DNA of 42,240 bases. Origin: Mycobacterium attenuatum (GTDB lineage: Bacteria > Actinomycetota > Actinomycetes > Mycobacteriales > Mycobacteriaceae). The notes under the pieces were generated by a model, which worked only from the letters and a program-made list of their open reading frames with translations, did not search any database and had not been told where the DNA came from. Position numbers and translations under genes: made by a program. Below are positions 28,992-37,283 of this stretch, piece after piece. The stretch's first letter is position 1. Every line of letters starts with the position of its first letter. The stretch covers positions 1 through 42,240 of the forward strand of contig NZ_UPHT01000060.1 of NCBI RefSeq assembly GCF_900566085.1, given 5' to 3'.

Positions 28992-29017
28992 CGTCAACCT
29001 CCCAAGCGTGAGTCGCT

Positions 29018-29029
29018 AATCCATGGATT
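29018..29029. promoter_or_regulatory. 12-bp palindrome before the ThDP-enzyme gene
   Basis: AATCCATGGATT is perfectly symmetric and lies 26 bases upstream of the ThDP-enzyme start, in the region it shares with the divergent SARP gene. It may be an operator for either. A 12-base palindrome can arise by chance in a window this size, so support is limited. Confidence 0.3.
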
Positions 29030-29232
29030 GCACCACCGGCGGTCGGGTGAGAAGAAGAGCCTGAAGTCACCTAACTTCGATCCTCGTCGGCAGCAGCCGA
29101 CCCGGAACGGGTATGGCACAACACGACGGTCGCGAATCCGGTCGTACTGCACTGACGGACGCGCACTCGTCGTATGCTGCCCACCACCGCACAACCGCGA
29201 CGCTGGCCGCGATCTGCAGATTGGGTTGCTGG

Positions 29233-32184
29233 ATGACGGTCGAGTTTACTTTGCTCGGCGACGTCGAAGCCCGACTTGATGGGCGACGACTGGAAATCGG
29301 TCATGCTCGCCAGCGGTGCGTGCTGCTGGCACTGCTGATCGATGTGAATCGGCCTATCCCGGTTGATCAGCTGGTCGACCGCGTATGGTCGGACCGGCCG
29401 CCGTATCGTGCCCGCAACTCCTTGGCGGGTTATGTGTCTCGGCTGCGAAATCTGCTGGCCGGGGCGGGTGAGACAACGATTTCTCGTGAGCCGGGCGGAT
29501 ATGTCCTTGCCGTAGACCCGTTATCGGTGGACTTGTACCGCTTCCGCGCCCTGGCCTCGCAGGCCCGGGAAACCCCGGATCCCGATGAGGCCGCGAGCTT
29601 GTTCGACGAGGCATTGGACATCTGGTCGGGTGAGCCGTTCGTGTCGCTGGACACGCCGTGGGTAAACGACGTCCGCCGTGCCCTGCAGGCGGAACGGCTC
29701 TCGGTGGAATTGGACCGCAACGATGCGGCCTTGCGAGTTGGCAGGCACGCCGAGTTGCTGGTCCAGATCTCCGCGGCGCAGGCCGCGCACCCGTTGGACG
29801 AGCGATTGGCGGCGCAGTTGATGCTGACCCAGTACCGCTGCGGTCGGCAGGCCGAGGCTCTGGATACCTACCGCCGGGTGCGGGAACAGCTTGTCGAGGA
29901 ACTCGGCGTCGATCCCGGTCCCGAACTGCGCACAGTGCATCAACAGATACTCACCGGCGAGGCCGCGACGCAGCAGGCCCGCCCGGTTCCCGCGGATGGG
30001 TGGGCGCCGGCCTACCATTCCGCGCCGGCGCCCCCACTCGTGCTTCACCAGCGACCACAGTCGGATCTGTTGCGCCCCCTGACGAGTTTCGTCGGCCACG
30101 AGCGCGAATTGGCACAAACGATGGAAGCCCTGCTCCTGGCCCCGCTGGTCACGTTGGTCGGGGTTGGCGGCGTCGGCAAGACGCGCCTGGCTCTCGAGGT
30201 TGCGCGCCGCGAAAAGGGGCACTTCGCCGCCAGTGCGTGGATCTGTGAATTGGGGCCGCTGGAGCACGGCGACGCGGTCAGACACACGGTTGCGGCGTGT
30301 GTGGGGGTGCGCCAACAGCACGGCATGGACATCGAGGAATCCGTGATCGAGTACCTGCGGTCGCGGGAGGCGTTACTGGTATTCGACAATTGCGAGCACG
30401 TGCTGGAGCCGGCGGGACGGTTTGTCGAGCAGATCGTGCGTTACTGCCCGCGGATATCCGTACTGGCCACCAGCCGGCAACCGCTGGGTGTCGAGGGTGA
30501 GCGGATTGTGCCCGTGTCGCCGTTGGCGGTCCAGGACGCCACCCGGCTGTTCGTCGATCGGGCATTGGCCAGCCGACCGGACTTCACCCTCGACGACCAG
30601 CCGATGGGGGTAGTGATCGAGATCTGTCGACGGGTCGATTGCCTGCCGCTGGGCGTGGAGTTGGCAGCGGCGCGGATGCGGGTGATGAGCAGCCTCGACG
30701 TGGCCCGGCGCCCGGACTACTTGCGGCTGCTGCGTGGCGGCAAGCGCGGTGTGCTGCCCCGGCAGCAGAGTCTTGCCGAGACGATCGCATGGTCGTATCG
30801 GTTACTCACCGAACCCGAACAGGCGTTGTTTGCGCGGCTTTCGGTGTTCGCAGGGGGTTTCGACGTGGAAGCCGCGCACGGGATATGCGCCTCCGAGGGC
30901 GCCGCCGAGCACGACACACTCGAGCTACTGACCTGTTTGGTCGACAAGTCCATGGTTGTGGTGCGCGCCGTCGATGAACATGCCCGTTACGCCGTCCTGG
31001 AGACGATGCGAGTGTATGGACGAGAACGGCTGCGGGACAACGGTATTGATCGGCGCTGTGCGATGCGGCATGCGGAGTACTACACCGAGCTCGCCGAGCG
31101 GGCCGGGGCTGCCATGCTCAGTGCGCAGGAGCGTGAATGGGTCGAGCGGGTATTGCCCGACTACGACAACCTGCGCGCGGCGTTCGAGCATGCGCTGGAC
31201 GAACACCACATCGACCTTGCGATGCGACTCGTCGCCGCCGTGCCGGAGCTGGTCGGTTGGCGCGTCGGATACGAGGTGGCCGAATGGGCCGAGCGCGTCA
31301 TCGCCGTGGCTGACCCCGACCACCCGTTGTTCCCGGCGATCGTGGGAACGGCCGCTCGGGCCGCCTGGGCTCGCGCCGACTTTGCGCGCGCCAAGTCGCT
31401 GGCGATTCAGGCCCAGGGGCGACGGCCGCCCCGGAGCAGCGCGCGCGTCATAAATCCCGACGACGTGCTCAATGACGTCGCACTGTTCGAAGGCCACCCG
31501 GAAGCGGCCCGCGCGTACTGGACCGCGGAGGCGGAACACGCGCGCCGCGACGCGAACCCGACAAGGCTGGGGTGGACGCTGTTTACCCTCGCGATTTGCC
31601 AGGGAGTGCTGGGCAACGACGACGCTGCCGTCCCAGCGGCACAGGAGGCCGTGCAGACGGCCGATAACACGGGCAACCCGACCGCGCGGTCGATGGCCTA
31701 CTTCGCGCTGGGCTACCTGCTCAGAAGGTCTGAACCCGAACGTGCCCTGGCCCTGTTCGATGACTCCGCGCGGCTGGCCGCCGACGTACAGAACTTCTGG
31801 GTGTACGGCAGTGCGTTGATGGAGGCCGCCGCGATCCGTTCGGTCTATGGCGATGCCCGGGTGGCGGCTCAGATGTTCATCGGCGTGCTCGAGCACTGGG
31901 AACGGTTCGGCGACGTGACCGAACAATGGCTCGCCCTGCGTTATGTCGCGCGGTTGTTGATTCGGGTAGGTGCGTACGAGGACGCTGCATTCCTCCATTG
32001 GGCTTTCATGAACGCGGCCAAACCGGCGCCCTTGACCCCGGCCCACATGGACGTTCTTCTCGAACGCCTGGGTGCTGCCGGTCTCGACGCGCTCAGCGCT
32101 CCCGCCGGCATCGCCGAGGTCGTGGCGCGGACCCGATCGAGCCTGCGGCGGCAGTACGAAGACGACACCGTATCGGCGTGCTGA
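29233..32184 (+). CDS. SARP-type regulator with STAND ATPase and helical repeats
   Basis: A 983-aa AfsR-like transcription activator. Residues 1-95 form an OmpR-type winged helix (FTLLGDVEARLDGRRLEIG, then VDQLVDRVW). Residues about 95-245 are the bacterial transcriptional activator domain (DLYRFRALA... TYRRVREQLVEELGVDPGPEL). The STAND ATPase has Walker A GVGGVGKT at 310-317, Walker B LLVFD ending at D385 and a following CEHVLEPAG. TPR-like helices run from about 560 to the end. Such proteins switch on nearby or distant gene sets after nucleotide and ligand signals. ATG 29233 begins at the domain; the frame extends to 29113. It diverges from the ThDP-enzyme gene and precedes the kinase pair. 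Confidence 0.9.
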   Translation: MTVEFTLLGDVEARLDGRRLEIGHARQRCVLLALLIDVNRPIPVDQLVDRVWSDRPPYRARNSLAGYVSRLRNLLAGAGETTISREPGGYVLAVDPLSVDLYRFRALASQARETPDPDEAASLFDEALDIWSGEPFVSLDTPWVNDVRRALQAERLSVELDRNDAALRVGRHAELLVQISAAQAAHPLDERLAAQLMLTQYRCGRQAEALDTYRRVREQLVEELGVDPGPELRTVHQQILTGEAATQQARPVPADGWAPAYHSAPAPPLVLHQRPQSDLLRPLTSFVGHERELAQTMEALLLAPLVTLVGVGGVGKTRLALEVARREKGHFAASAWICELGPLEHGDAVRHTVAACVGVRQQHGMDIEESVIEYLRSREALLVFDNCEHVLEPAGRFVEQIVRYCPRISVLATSRQPLGVEGERIVPVSPLAVQDATRLFVDRALASRPDFTLDDQPMGVVIEICRRVDCLPLGVELAAARMRVMSSLDVARRPDYLRLLRGGKRGVLPRQQSLAETIAWSYRLLTEPEQALFARLSVFAGGFDVEAAHGICASEGAAEHDTLELLTCLVDKSMVVVRAVDEHARYAVLETMRVYGRERLRDNGIDRRCAMRHAEYYTELAERAGAAMLSAQEREWVERVLPDYDNLRAAFEHALDEHHIDLAMRLVAAVPELVGWRVGYEVAEWAERVIAVADPDHPLFPAIVGTAARAAWARADFARAKSLAIQAQGRRPPRSSARVINPDDVLNDVALFEGHPEAARAYWTAEAEHARRDANPTRLGWTLFTLAICQGVLGNDDAAVPAAQEAVQTADNTGNPTARSMAYFALGYLLRRSEPERALALFDDSARLAADVQNFWVYGSALMEAAAIRSVYGDARVAAQMFIGVLEHWERFGDVTEQWLALRYVARLLIRVGAYEDAAFLHWAFMNAAKPAPLTPAHMDVLLERLGAAGLDALSAPAGIAEVVARTRSSLRRQYEDDTVSAC

Positions 32185-32220
32185 CCAAGCTCTCCGGTCC
32201 GCCAAGATAGCCATCTGACC

Positions 32221-32253
32221 AGAGCATTTCATAGTTGGCGAAGAGTTTCCCAA
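32221..32253 (+). promoter_or_regulatory. Shared intergenic element, copy 1
   Basis: A 33-base stretch matches 34101-34133 without gaps at 25 positions, including GCATTTCAT and GGCGAA. It lies between the SARP gene and the small membrane protein/kinase pair, about 140 bases upstream of the latter. This may be a regulator-binding site or the trace of a local duplication. Confidence 0.45.
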
Positions 32254-32391
32254 TGCCTGGGCCGCACAGTTGACCCGTAGCAGTCTCTTTGTCCGGAAGG
32301 CAGTCACCGCGGTGTCAACGAAGATGCGGCCCACATCGAGCAACACCCTCGAGTTCTGCGCTGCTGCGCAAGCACATCACGTTGGCGGGTG

Positions 32392-32670
32392 ATGCGGATG
32401 CCAGGACCCCGGCTGTACCTCGACGCGGTCAGTGACATGGCGGAAGTCCTGGACGCCCAGAACTCGCCGTCGTGGTGGCTGCCGTTGCTTGGGACGGCGG
32501 CGGGCGTGGTCTGGGTCGTAGTGCAACTGTGCCGGTTCCTGTTGATGCAGACCGGTCCGGCGGTGTGGCTGGATCAGCTCCCTGCGTCGAGTATGCAGAT
32601 GCTTTCGACCTGGGTATCCGGCTGGGTTGATCGACTGTGGGGGGTCGCGCGCCGGGAATTCCGGCGATGA
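32392..32670 (+). CDS. Small single-TM membrane protein coupled to a kinase
   Basis: A 92-aa protein, MRMPGPRLYLDAVSDMAEV, with one strong hydrophobic segment at about residues 29-52 (SWWLPLLGTAAGVVWVVVQL) and a Trp-rich C-terminal part (STWVSGWVDRLWGVARREF). The stop overlaps the kinase start as ATGA, which argues that it is a real, co-translated gene. GTG 32389 and ATG 32398 are alternative starts. No family is recognised. A sensor, anchor or substrate role for the kinase is suggested only by the coupling. Confidence 0.6.
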   Translation: MRMPGPRLYLDAVSDMAEVLDAQNSPSWWLPLLGTAAGVVWVVVQLCRFLLMQTGPAVWLDQLPASSMQMLSTWVSGWVDRLWGVARREFRR

Positions 32671-34088
32671 AGACCCGCCGTGTTGATGTGTATCGCAAGT
32701 TGCGGCTGCTGCCGCCGACGCTCGATGGCCGAACTCCGTTTCGGTTCGCCACCGTAGCCGTGGCTGGTTATGAAGGCAACAGTGATCGCGGGCTCCGCCG
32801 TGCGGTTGCGGGCCGCCCCATGCAGCGCACATCGCCGGCCGGGTATCCGGCCAGGCTGCCCGCGCCGACCTGTTGGAGCGGCGATCCGGCCTGGCGCGTA
32901 GGAACTTTGGTGGCGGGCTACCGCATCGAGGCTGTCGTCTCATCGGGCGGAATGGGAACGGTGTATTTGGCCCGTCATCCCAGTTTGCCCCGCCGCGACG
33001 CCCTCAAGGTCCTCGACGGTCCCCAGGCCCGGGACTCGCGGTATCGTGCGCGGTTCATGCGAGAGGCCGACTTGGCCGCCGGGCTGCATCATCCCAACAT
33101 CGTCGCTGTCTACGACCGCGGTGCCACCGCGGACGGTGCGTTGTGGATCGCGATGGAGTACGTGCGTGGAACGGACGCCGAGGTGGAATTGCGTGCCGGA
33201 CGGATGAGTCCGACGCGCGCCGAGTTCATCGTCAGCGGGGTGGCGATGGCCTTGGATCATCTGCATCGGCGCAACATGTTGCATCGCGATGTCAAACCGG
33301 CGAACATCCTGCTGTCTCCGGGCCTGCCCGGCGAGGGGGAGCGGGTGGTGCTGGCCGACTTTGGCATCGCTCGCAATGGCAATGACAACCATGGGCTGAC
33401 GCGAACCGGTGATGTGATCACCACGGTGGCCTATGCCTCCCCGGAACTGCTGCAGGGCTGGCCTCTCGACAGTCGCACCGACATCTACTCGTTGGGATGC
33501 TCGCTTTTCCATCTGCTTACCGGTCACGCCCCATACGACGACCGCTCCGACTTGGGCGCGGTGATGCTGGCCCACATTCATCAGCCCGCCCCGCGAGTCA
33601 GTGCCTGGGTGGAAGGACTGCCGGCCGCTCTCGACGACATCATTGCCACCGCGATGGCCAAAGACCCCGGCGATCGCTACCAAACCGCCGGCGAGTTCGC
33701 CAGGGCGGTGCGGGCCACCATGACCGCCGGTTGCAGTCCGGCGCTGCCGCATCTTCCACGTCGCAGCCGAGCCCAGCTGGACCCCGTTGCGCACCGCACC
33801 TGCGGGCCGGCGCAGCGGCTCCGGGAGGAGCCGGCTGTTCCAAGTCCGCCGCAGCGGGCTGGCGGTGCAACAAGGAATCGAACGCTGGGAAGGCTGGGCA
33901 AGGCGGCAGCGGTCATCGTGGCGATCGCGCTATTGCTCGGTTACCTCGCCTTGGCGATGGCTCATCGTCATCACTCGGGCGCTCAGCACCATTCCGGTTA
34001 CGTGCGGGTCACGACGGTCGAACAGGGCGGCGTTACCGCCGGAACGACTTCCCCTGAGCCGATGCCATCGCGGCTCTTGGTCGGCTGA
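32667..34088 (+). CDS. Transmembrane Ser/Thr protein kinase (Hanks type)
   Basis: A 473-aa eukaryotic-like kinase. The Gly-rich loop SSGGMG is at 92-97, the ATP-site Lys is K114 (DALKVL), the catalytic loop is H206-R207-D208-V-K210, followed by PANILL, the metal-binding D231-F232-G233 follows, and the activation segment (TGDVITTVAYASPE) ends at E260. All key residues are present. A single TM helix lies at about 413-433 (AAAVIVAIALLLGYLALAMA), leaving an outer tail of about 40 residues, too short for PASTA or other sensor domains. ATG 32667 was chosen for its ATGA overlap with the small membrane protein; ATG 32820 is an alternative that still keeps the domain. It lies between SARP and TetR regulators. 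Confidence 0.9.
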   Translation: MKTRRVDVYRKLRLLPPTLDGRTPFRFATVAVAGYEGNSDRGLRRAVAGRPMQRTSPAGYPARLPAPTCWSGDPAWRVGTLVAGYRIEAVVSSGGMGTVYLARHPSLPRRDALKVLDGPQARDSRYRARFMREADLAAGLHHPNIVAVYDRGATADGALWIAMEYVRGTDAEVELRAGRMSPTRAEFIVSGVAMALDHLHRRNMLHRDVKPANILLSPGLPGEGERVVLADFGIARNGNDNHGLTRTGDVITTVAYASPELLQGWPLDSRTDIYSLGCSLFHLLTGHAPYDDRSDLGAVMLAHIHQPAPRVSAWVEGLPAALDDIIATAMAKDPGDRYQTAGEFARAVRATMTAGCSPALPHLPRRSRAQLDPVAHRTCGPAQRLREEPAVPSPPQRAGGATRNRTLGRLGKAAAVIVAIALLLGYLALAMAHRHHSGAQHHSGYVRVTTVEQGGVTAGTTSPEPMPSRLLVG

Positions 34089-34100
34089 AAACGGGGGGCC

Positions 34101-34133
34101 ACTGCATTTCATGATCGGCGAACACTTACCGAA
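34101..34133 (+). promoter_or_regulatory. Shared intergenic element, copy 2
   Basis: This pairs with 32221-32253 (25 of 33 bases, no gaps). It lies 12 bases after the kinase stop and about 55 bases before the TetR start. Matching sites before two different transcription units of the same cluster suggest one regulator acting on both. Confidence 0.45.
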
Positions 34134-34188
34134 TATCGGCTCGGCAATATTGTCATAGTCAGCGAGAAAAAACGAGGCGAGGTCGGAC

Positions 34189-35004
34189 ATGTCTTTAGAT
34201 TTACCTGCGCCCGTATACACGTTTCTACGAATTCTCCGAAGGAGCGATCACGCCGTGTTGAGTACTGGGCTTAATCCCGACCTCGTCTTCGATGCCGCCG
34301 AAGAGCTGGTGGCGCAAAATGGAATAGAAGCGTTGACAATTCGAGCGCTCACCAAGGCTACCGGGATTTCCAATGGCACGATTTATCGTAGCTTCCACTC
34401 GCGCGGGGGACTGCTTGGCCGCACGTGGATTCGTGCTGAGCGCCGCTTCCTGAATCTGCTGAGCAATATGGTTGCCGACGCGAACACGCAGTCTCGGGAT
34501 CCGTCGGAAGGGGTGCACGCAGCCGCGGAGACGTCACTTCTGTATCCCGAACTGTATCCGGCTTCGGCGGCGTTGCTGCTGACCGTGCGTCGCGAGAAGG
34601 TCGTGCGCCACCCGATGCCGCAGGAGACCGCCGAACAACTGCTGGCTCTCAATAGTGAATTCACGGCCGTCATGTCGCAGTTGGCGATAGCGTTGTGGGG
34701 ACGCAGCGATACGGCTGCAGTCGACCTGATCGCAACGTGCATTGTCGACCTGCCCAAGTGGATCACCAAGCGGGGTGAGCGATACAGCTCGCCCATTTTG
34801 CGCGAGTATCTGCGCGCGGCGGTGCGGTCGGTGTTGGAGGTCGGGCCTCCGTCCGTTCACCACAGCGAATCGGTGCAGGCGACCCCGCGCCGGGTGACAT
34901 CCGACGCGGGGCTCGGCGTCGTCCGCGTCCATGACGGCGCTCATGAGGACGCCTGTGAGGACGCCTACGCGTTCAGCGGCGGCCTCAAGGGCGCTGCCGG
35001 GTAA
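34189..35004 (+). CDS. TetR-family transcriptional regulator
   Basis: A 271-aa repressor-type protein. The helix-turn-helix is at about residues 38-75: LVAQNGIEALTIRALTKATG, then ISNGTIYRSFHSRGGLL. A ligand-binding helical domain follows, and the last 50 residues are poorly structured (GVVRVHDGAHEDACEDAY). ATG 34189 has GAGG 9 bases before it. The first 25 residues before the HTH domain are unusual for the family, and an internal start is possible. It is the last gene of the SARP-kinase block; the shared element in its leader is a candidate own site. Ligand unknown. Confidence 0.85.
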   Translation: MSLDLPAPVYTFLRILRRSDHAVLSTGLNPDLVFDAAEELVAQNGIEALTIRALTKATGISNGTIYRSFHSRGGLLGRTWIRAERRFLNLLSNMVADANTQSRDPSEGVHAAAETSLLYPELYPASAALLLTVRREKVVRHPMPQETAEQLLALNSEFTAVMSQLAIALWGRSDTAAVDLIATCIVDLPKWITKRGERYSSPILREYLRAAVRSVLEVGPPSVHHSESVQATPRRVTSDAGLGVVRVHDGAHEDACEDAYAFSGGLKGAAG

Positions 35005-35144
35005 GGGTCAGCCGCAACGAGCGCGGACTCGGGCGTCCACATCGGCATTCCCGTAGCCGCGCCGAACGATCGCTCGGCTCGAATCGCGCGCCGGGCCGAG
35101 GAGTTCGCGTCCTAGACGAACAGCCGAACAGCCAACCGTCCGGC

Positions 35145-35573
35145 CTACCAGCGCGACCGCAGGGCAGAGTCCACTGTCGGGTACACGGGCAATAAGTCGC
35201 TGAACCCGCAGGCTGCCACGATACGGGCGACAGTCGAATGCGGAGTCACCAAGCGCAGCTCGGCCCCGCGGCGACGACACCGATCGGCCTCGTCGGCCAG
35301 CACGGCGTAGGCGCAACAACCCATGAAATCCAGGCCAGTGATGTCGACGACGAACAACCCCTCGTGGGGGACGCCGGCGGCCGTCTCGGTGAGCAGCTGG
35401 CGCCAAGTATGTTCATTGCAGGCATCGACCTCGCCGCCCGCGTGTATCAACACCGCCGCTCCGTTGCGGTCGGTGGTTGCCCGCAAGGTGCTCCGCGGGT
35501 CACCCAACTCGCTGACAAGCCGCGTGCTGAGCATCAAGTGAGGGGTGATCGGTTCTGCTGTAACCACGCTCAT
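35145..35573 (-). CDS. STAS-domain protein, anti-sigma-factor antagonist-like (Rv2638-like)
   Basis: A 142-aa single STAS domain, as in SpoIIAA/RsbV proteins that release sigma factors from anti-sigma kinases. The fold marks are GAAVLIHAGGEVDACNEH, then LFVVDITGLDFMGCCAYAVL. In phosphorylated antagonists the segment after Asp-x-x-Gly-x-x-Phe carries Ser; here it is G85-C86-C87. Further Cys occur at 52, 99 and 122. M. tuberculosis RsfA is reported to be redox-controlled through Cys, so a thiol switch is conceivable. AGGAG precedes ATG 35573. No sigma or anti-sigma gene is adjacent. Confidence 0.87.
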   Translation of the reverse strand: MSVVTAEPITPHLMLSTRLVSELGDPRSTLRATTDRNGAAVLIHAGGEVDACNEHTWRQLLTETAAGVPHEGLFVVDITGLDFMGCCAYAVLADEADRCRRRGAELRLVTPHSTVARIVAACGFSDLLPVYPTVDSALRSRW

Positions 35574-35642
35574 GGCGCACTCCTAATCGACTGGCGCGGT
35601 AGCGCCGCGATGGATGCCCGTCCTGCGCGTCTGAAGACAGAC

Positions 35643-35689
35643 TTGGTTCGTTAGATTTCATTTGTATAACGAGACAGGACGGTCTGTCT
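35643..35689 (+). promoter_or_regulatory. Promoter and TetR operator
   Basis: TTGGTT (35643-35648), 16 bases, then TATAAC (35665-35670) forms a plausible SigA-type promoter. Immediately after it, AGACAG-N6-CTGTCT (35672-35689) is a perfect inverted repeat of the type many TetR proteins bind. It is placed to block transcription of the tetR gene starting at 35725. Confidence 0.6.
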
Positions 35690-35724
35690 ACACCCGTGGT
35701 CTGAGAGTATGGTTAGGGTTCGCT

Positions 35725-36330
35725 ATGGCCGTACCGGAGTTCGCCACGCCGGCTGTTCCCGCTCGTGAGCGCATACTGGGGGCCGCCTACGAACTGTTCA
35801 GCCGGCGCGGTATCCGAGCGGTAGGCACCGATGAGGTGATTGAGCGAGCCAGTGTGGCCAGGGCCACGCTGTACCGGCATTTCGCGACTAAAAACGACCT
35901 GGTACTCGCGGCGCTGCAGCGGCGCGAAGAACTCTGGACACACGGTCTGATCGAGGCACGCTCGCGGGAGCTGGGCAACACCCCCGAGGAACAATTGCTG
36001 GCAATCTTCGACGTACTTCACGATTGGTTCCAAAGTCGCGACGGGTATGAGGGCTGCTCATTCATCAACGTGCTACTCGAATTGGGGCGCGATCACCCGG
36101 TCGGCCAGGCTTGCGTTGCCCATATCGATCACGTTCGTGGCATCGTGCGGGGCCGGGCGGTGGCGGCGGGGCTCCGCGACGTGGATGATTTCGCCTGGTC
36201 CTGGCACATCCTCATGAAGGGAGCCATGATCTTGGCGGCTGTCGGGGACTCCGAGGCGGCCCATCGCGCCCAGAAGATGGCGCGGGTCCTCATCGAGCAG
36301 CATCGGCCCGGCCGTGCGGCGCCCGGTTAG
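35725..36330 (+). CDS. TetR-family transcriptional regulator, autoregulated type
   Basis: A 201-aa TetR protein. The N-terminal DNA-binding domain reads RERILGAAYELFSRRGIRAV, then GTDEVIERASVARATLYRHF, a strong match; the C-terminal helices form the ligand pocket (YEGCSFINVLLELG). I chose ATG 35725 because the frame upstream (to 35662) runs through the predicted promoter and palindrome, and AGGG lies before the ATG. The operator at 35672-35689 suggests self-control. It diverges from the STAS gene, which may share the operator, and faces dedA convergently with an 11-base gap. Confidence 0.9.
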   Translation: MAVPEFATPAVPARERILGAAYELFSRRGIRAVGTDEVIERASVARATLYRHFATKNDLVLAALQRREELWTHGLIEARSRELGNTPEEQLLAIFDVLHDWFQSRDGYEGCSFINVLLELGRDHPVGQACVAHIDHVRGIVRGRAVAAGLRDVDDFAWSWHILMKGAMILAAVGDSEAAHRAQKMARVLIEQHRPGRAAPG

Positions 36331-36341
36331 ATGAGTTCTGC

Positions 36342-36998
36342 TCAGGCGGCCGTGGTGTCCGCCTCGCGATAGTGCTGCTGCTCGAGTTCGGCGATAGCCC
36401 GCGACGTGCGCTCGCGCAGCAGGATCGCCGCGGTGATCCCGACCACGACGGCCACGACCAGCGCGACCCACGAGAAGCGTTGCATCCAACGTTCAGCCGC
36501 TACCCCGGCGTAATAGACGAGCGCGGTGGTGCCACCAGCCCAACAGATCGCACCCGACACGTTGGCGGCCAGGAAACGTGGATAGTGCATTTTCAAGGCG
36601 CCGGCCAGCGGCCCGGCGAAGATCCGCAGCAAAGCGATAAAGCGACCGAAGAACACCGCGCGAACTCCCCAGCGGTTGAACAGGCGCTCGGCGAGCGCGA
36701 CATGTCCGGGGCCGAAGTGCTTCGGAAATCGCCGGCCGAGCCGGTCGAACAGTGGCATGCCGAATCGGCGGCCGATCGAGTAACCAATCGAATCACCGAC
36801 GACAGCGCCGATCACGGCGGCCACGCCGACTCCGACGGGGTTCACGGCCAGGTCATGATGCGACGACATCAGCGCCGCACTGACCAGCACGATCTCCCCG
36901 GGAAGGGGAATGCCCAGACTCTCGATCCCGACTACGCCGCCTACCAGCAGATACACCGCCAGCGGCGGGATCGAGTGCAGCAGGGCTTCCACATCCAT
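36342..36998 (-). CDS. dedA: DedA/SNARE-associated family membrane protein (Rv2637-like)
   Basis: A 218-aa polytopic membrane protein, the size I recall for H37Rv DedA. Family features are GIESLGIPLPGEIVLVSAALM near residue 25, GDSIGYSIGRRFG near 70 and FFGRFIALLRIFAGPLAGAL near 115, the latter with the conserved Arg residues. DedA proteins are linked to lipid-carrier (undecaprenyl/decaprenyl phosphate or phospholipid) flipping and envelope stability. The frame extends to 37184, but ATG 36998 begins the natural N-terminus. It is transcribed alone; the 285 bases upstream, shared with fadD, show no other gene. Confidence 0.92.
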   Translation of the reverse strand: MDVEALLHSIPPLAVYLLVGGVVGIESLGIPLPGEIVLVSAALMSSHHDLAVNPVGVGVAAVIGAVVGDSIGYSIGRRFGMPLFDRLGRRFPKHFGPGHVALAERLFNRWGVRAVFFGRFIALLRIFAGPLAGALKMHYPRFLAANVSGAICWAGGTTALVYYAGVAAERWMQRFSWVALVVAVVVGITAAILLRERTSRAIAELEQQHYREADTTAA

Positions 36999-37283
36999 TG
37001 CTAAAGGATGCCTGACACAGCTGAGCCGCGCCCACGTAACGAGGCGTGTGACGCCAAGAGTGCACGCCGGGCGCTGCCGACGCGCTCCGTCGGGGCCGCC
37101 GTAGGGCGCACCGGATGGCTCGGGGGCTACGATCCCCGAAACAGAACGGGCAGCAGGCCGAGCAGGATTCTGCTGCACCCCCATAACAAGGTCGAAATCC
37201 CCTGGTGGCAGCCGTGGGGACGACGCCGGACGTCATCCCTGAGATGACACATTTCGGCAGTCAGATCGCCAGGAGGCCGGTCA

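Noticed and set aside
30925..32346. 473-codon minus-strand frame opposite the SARP gene
   Set aside because: The SARP/STAND domains are unambiguous on the plus strand; this frame has only biased composition.
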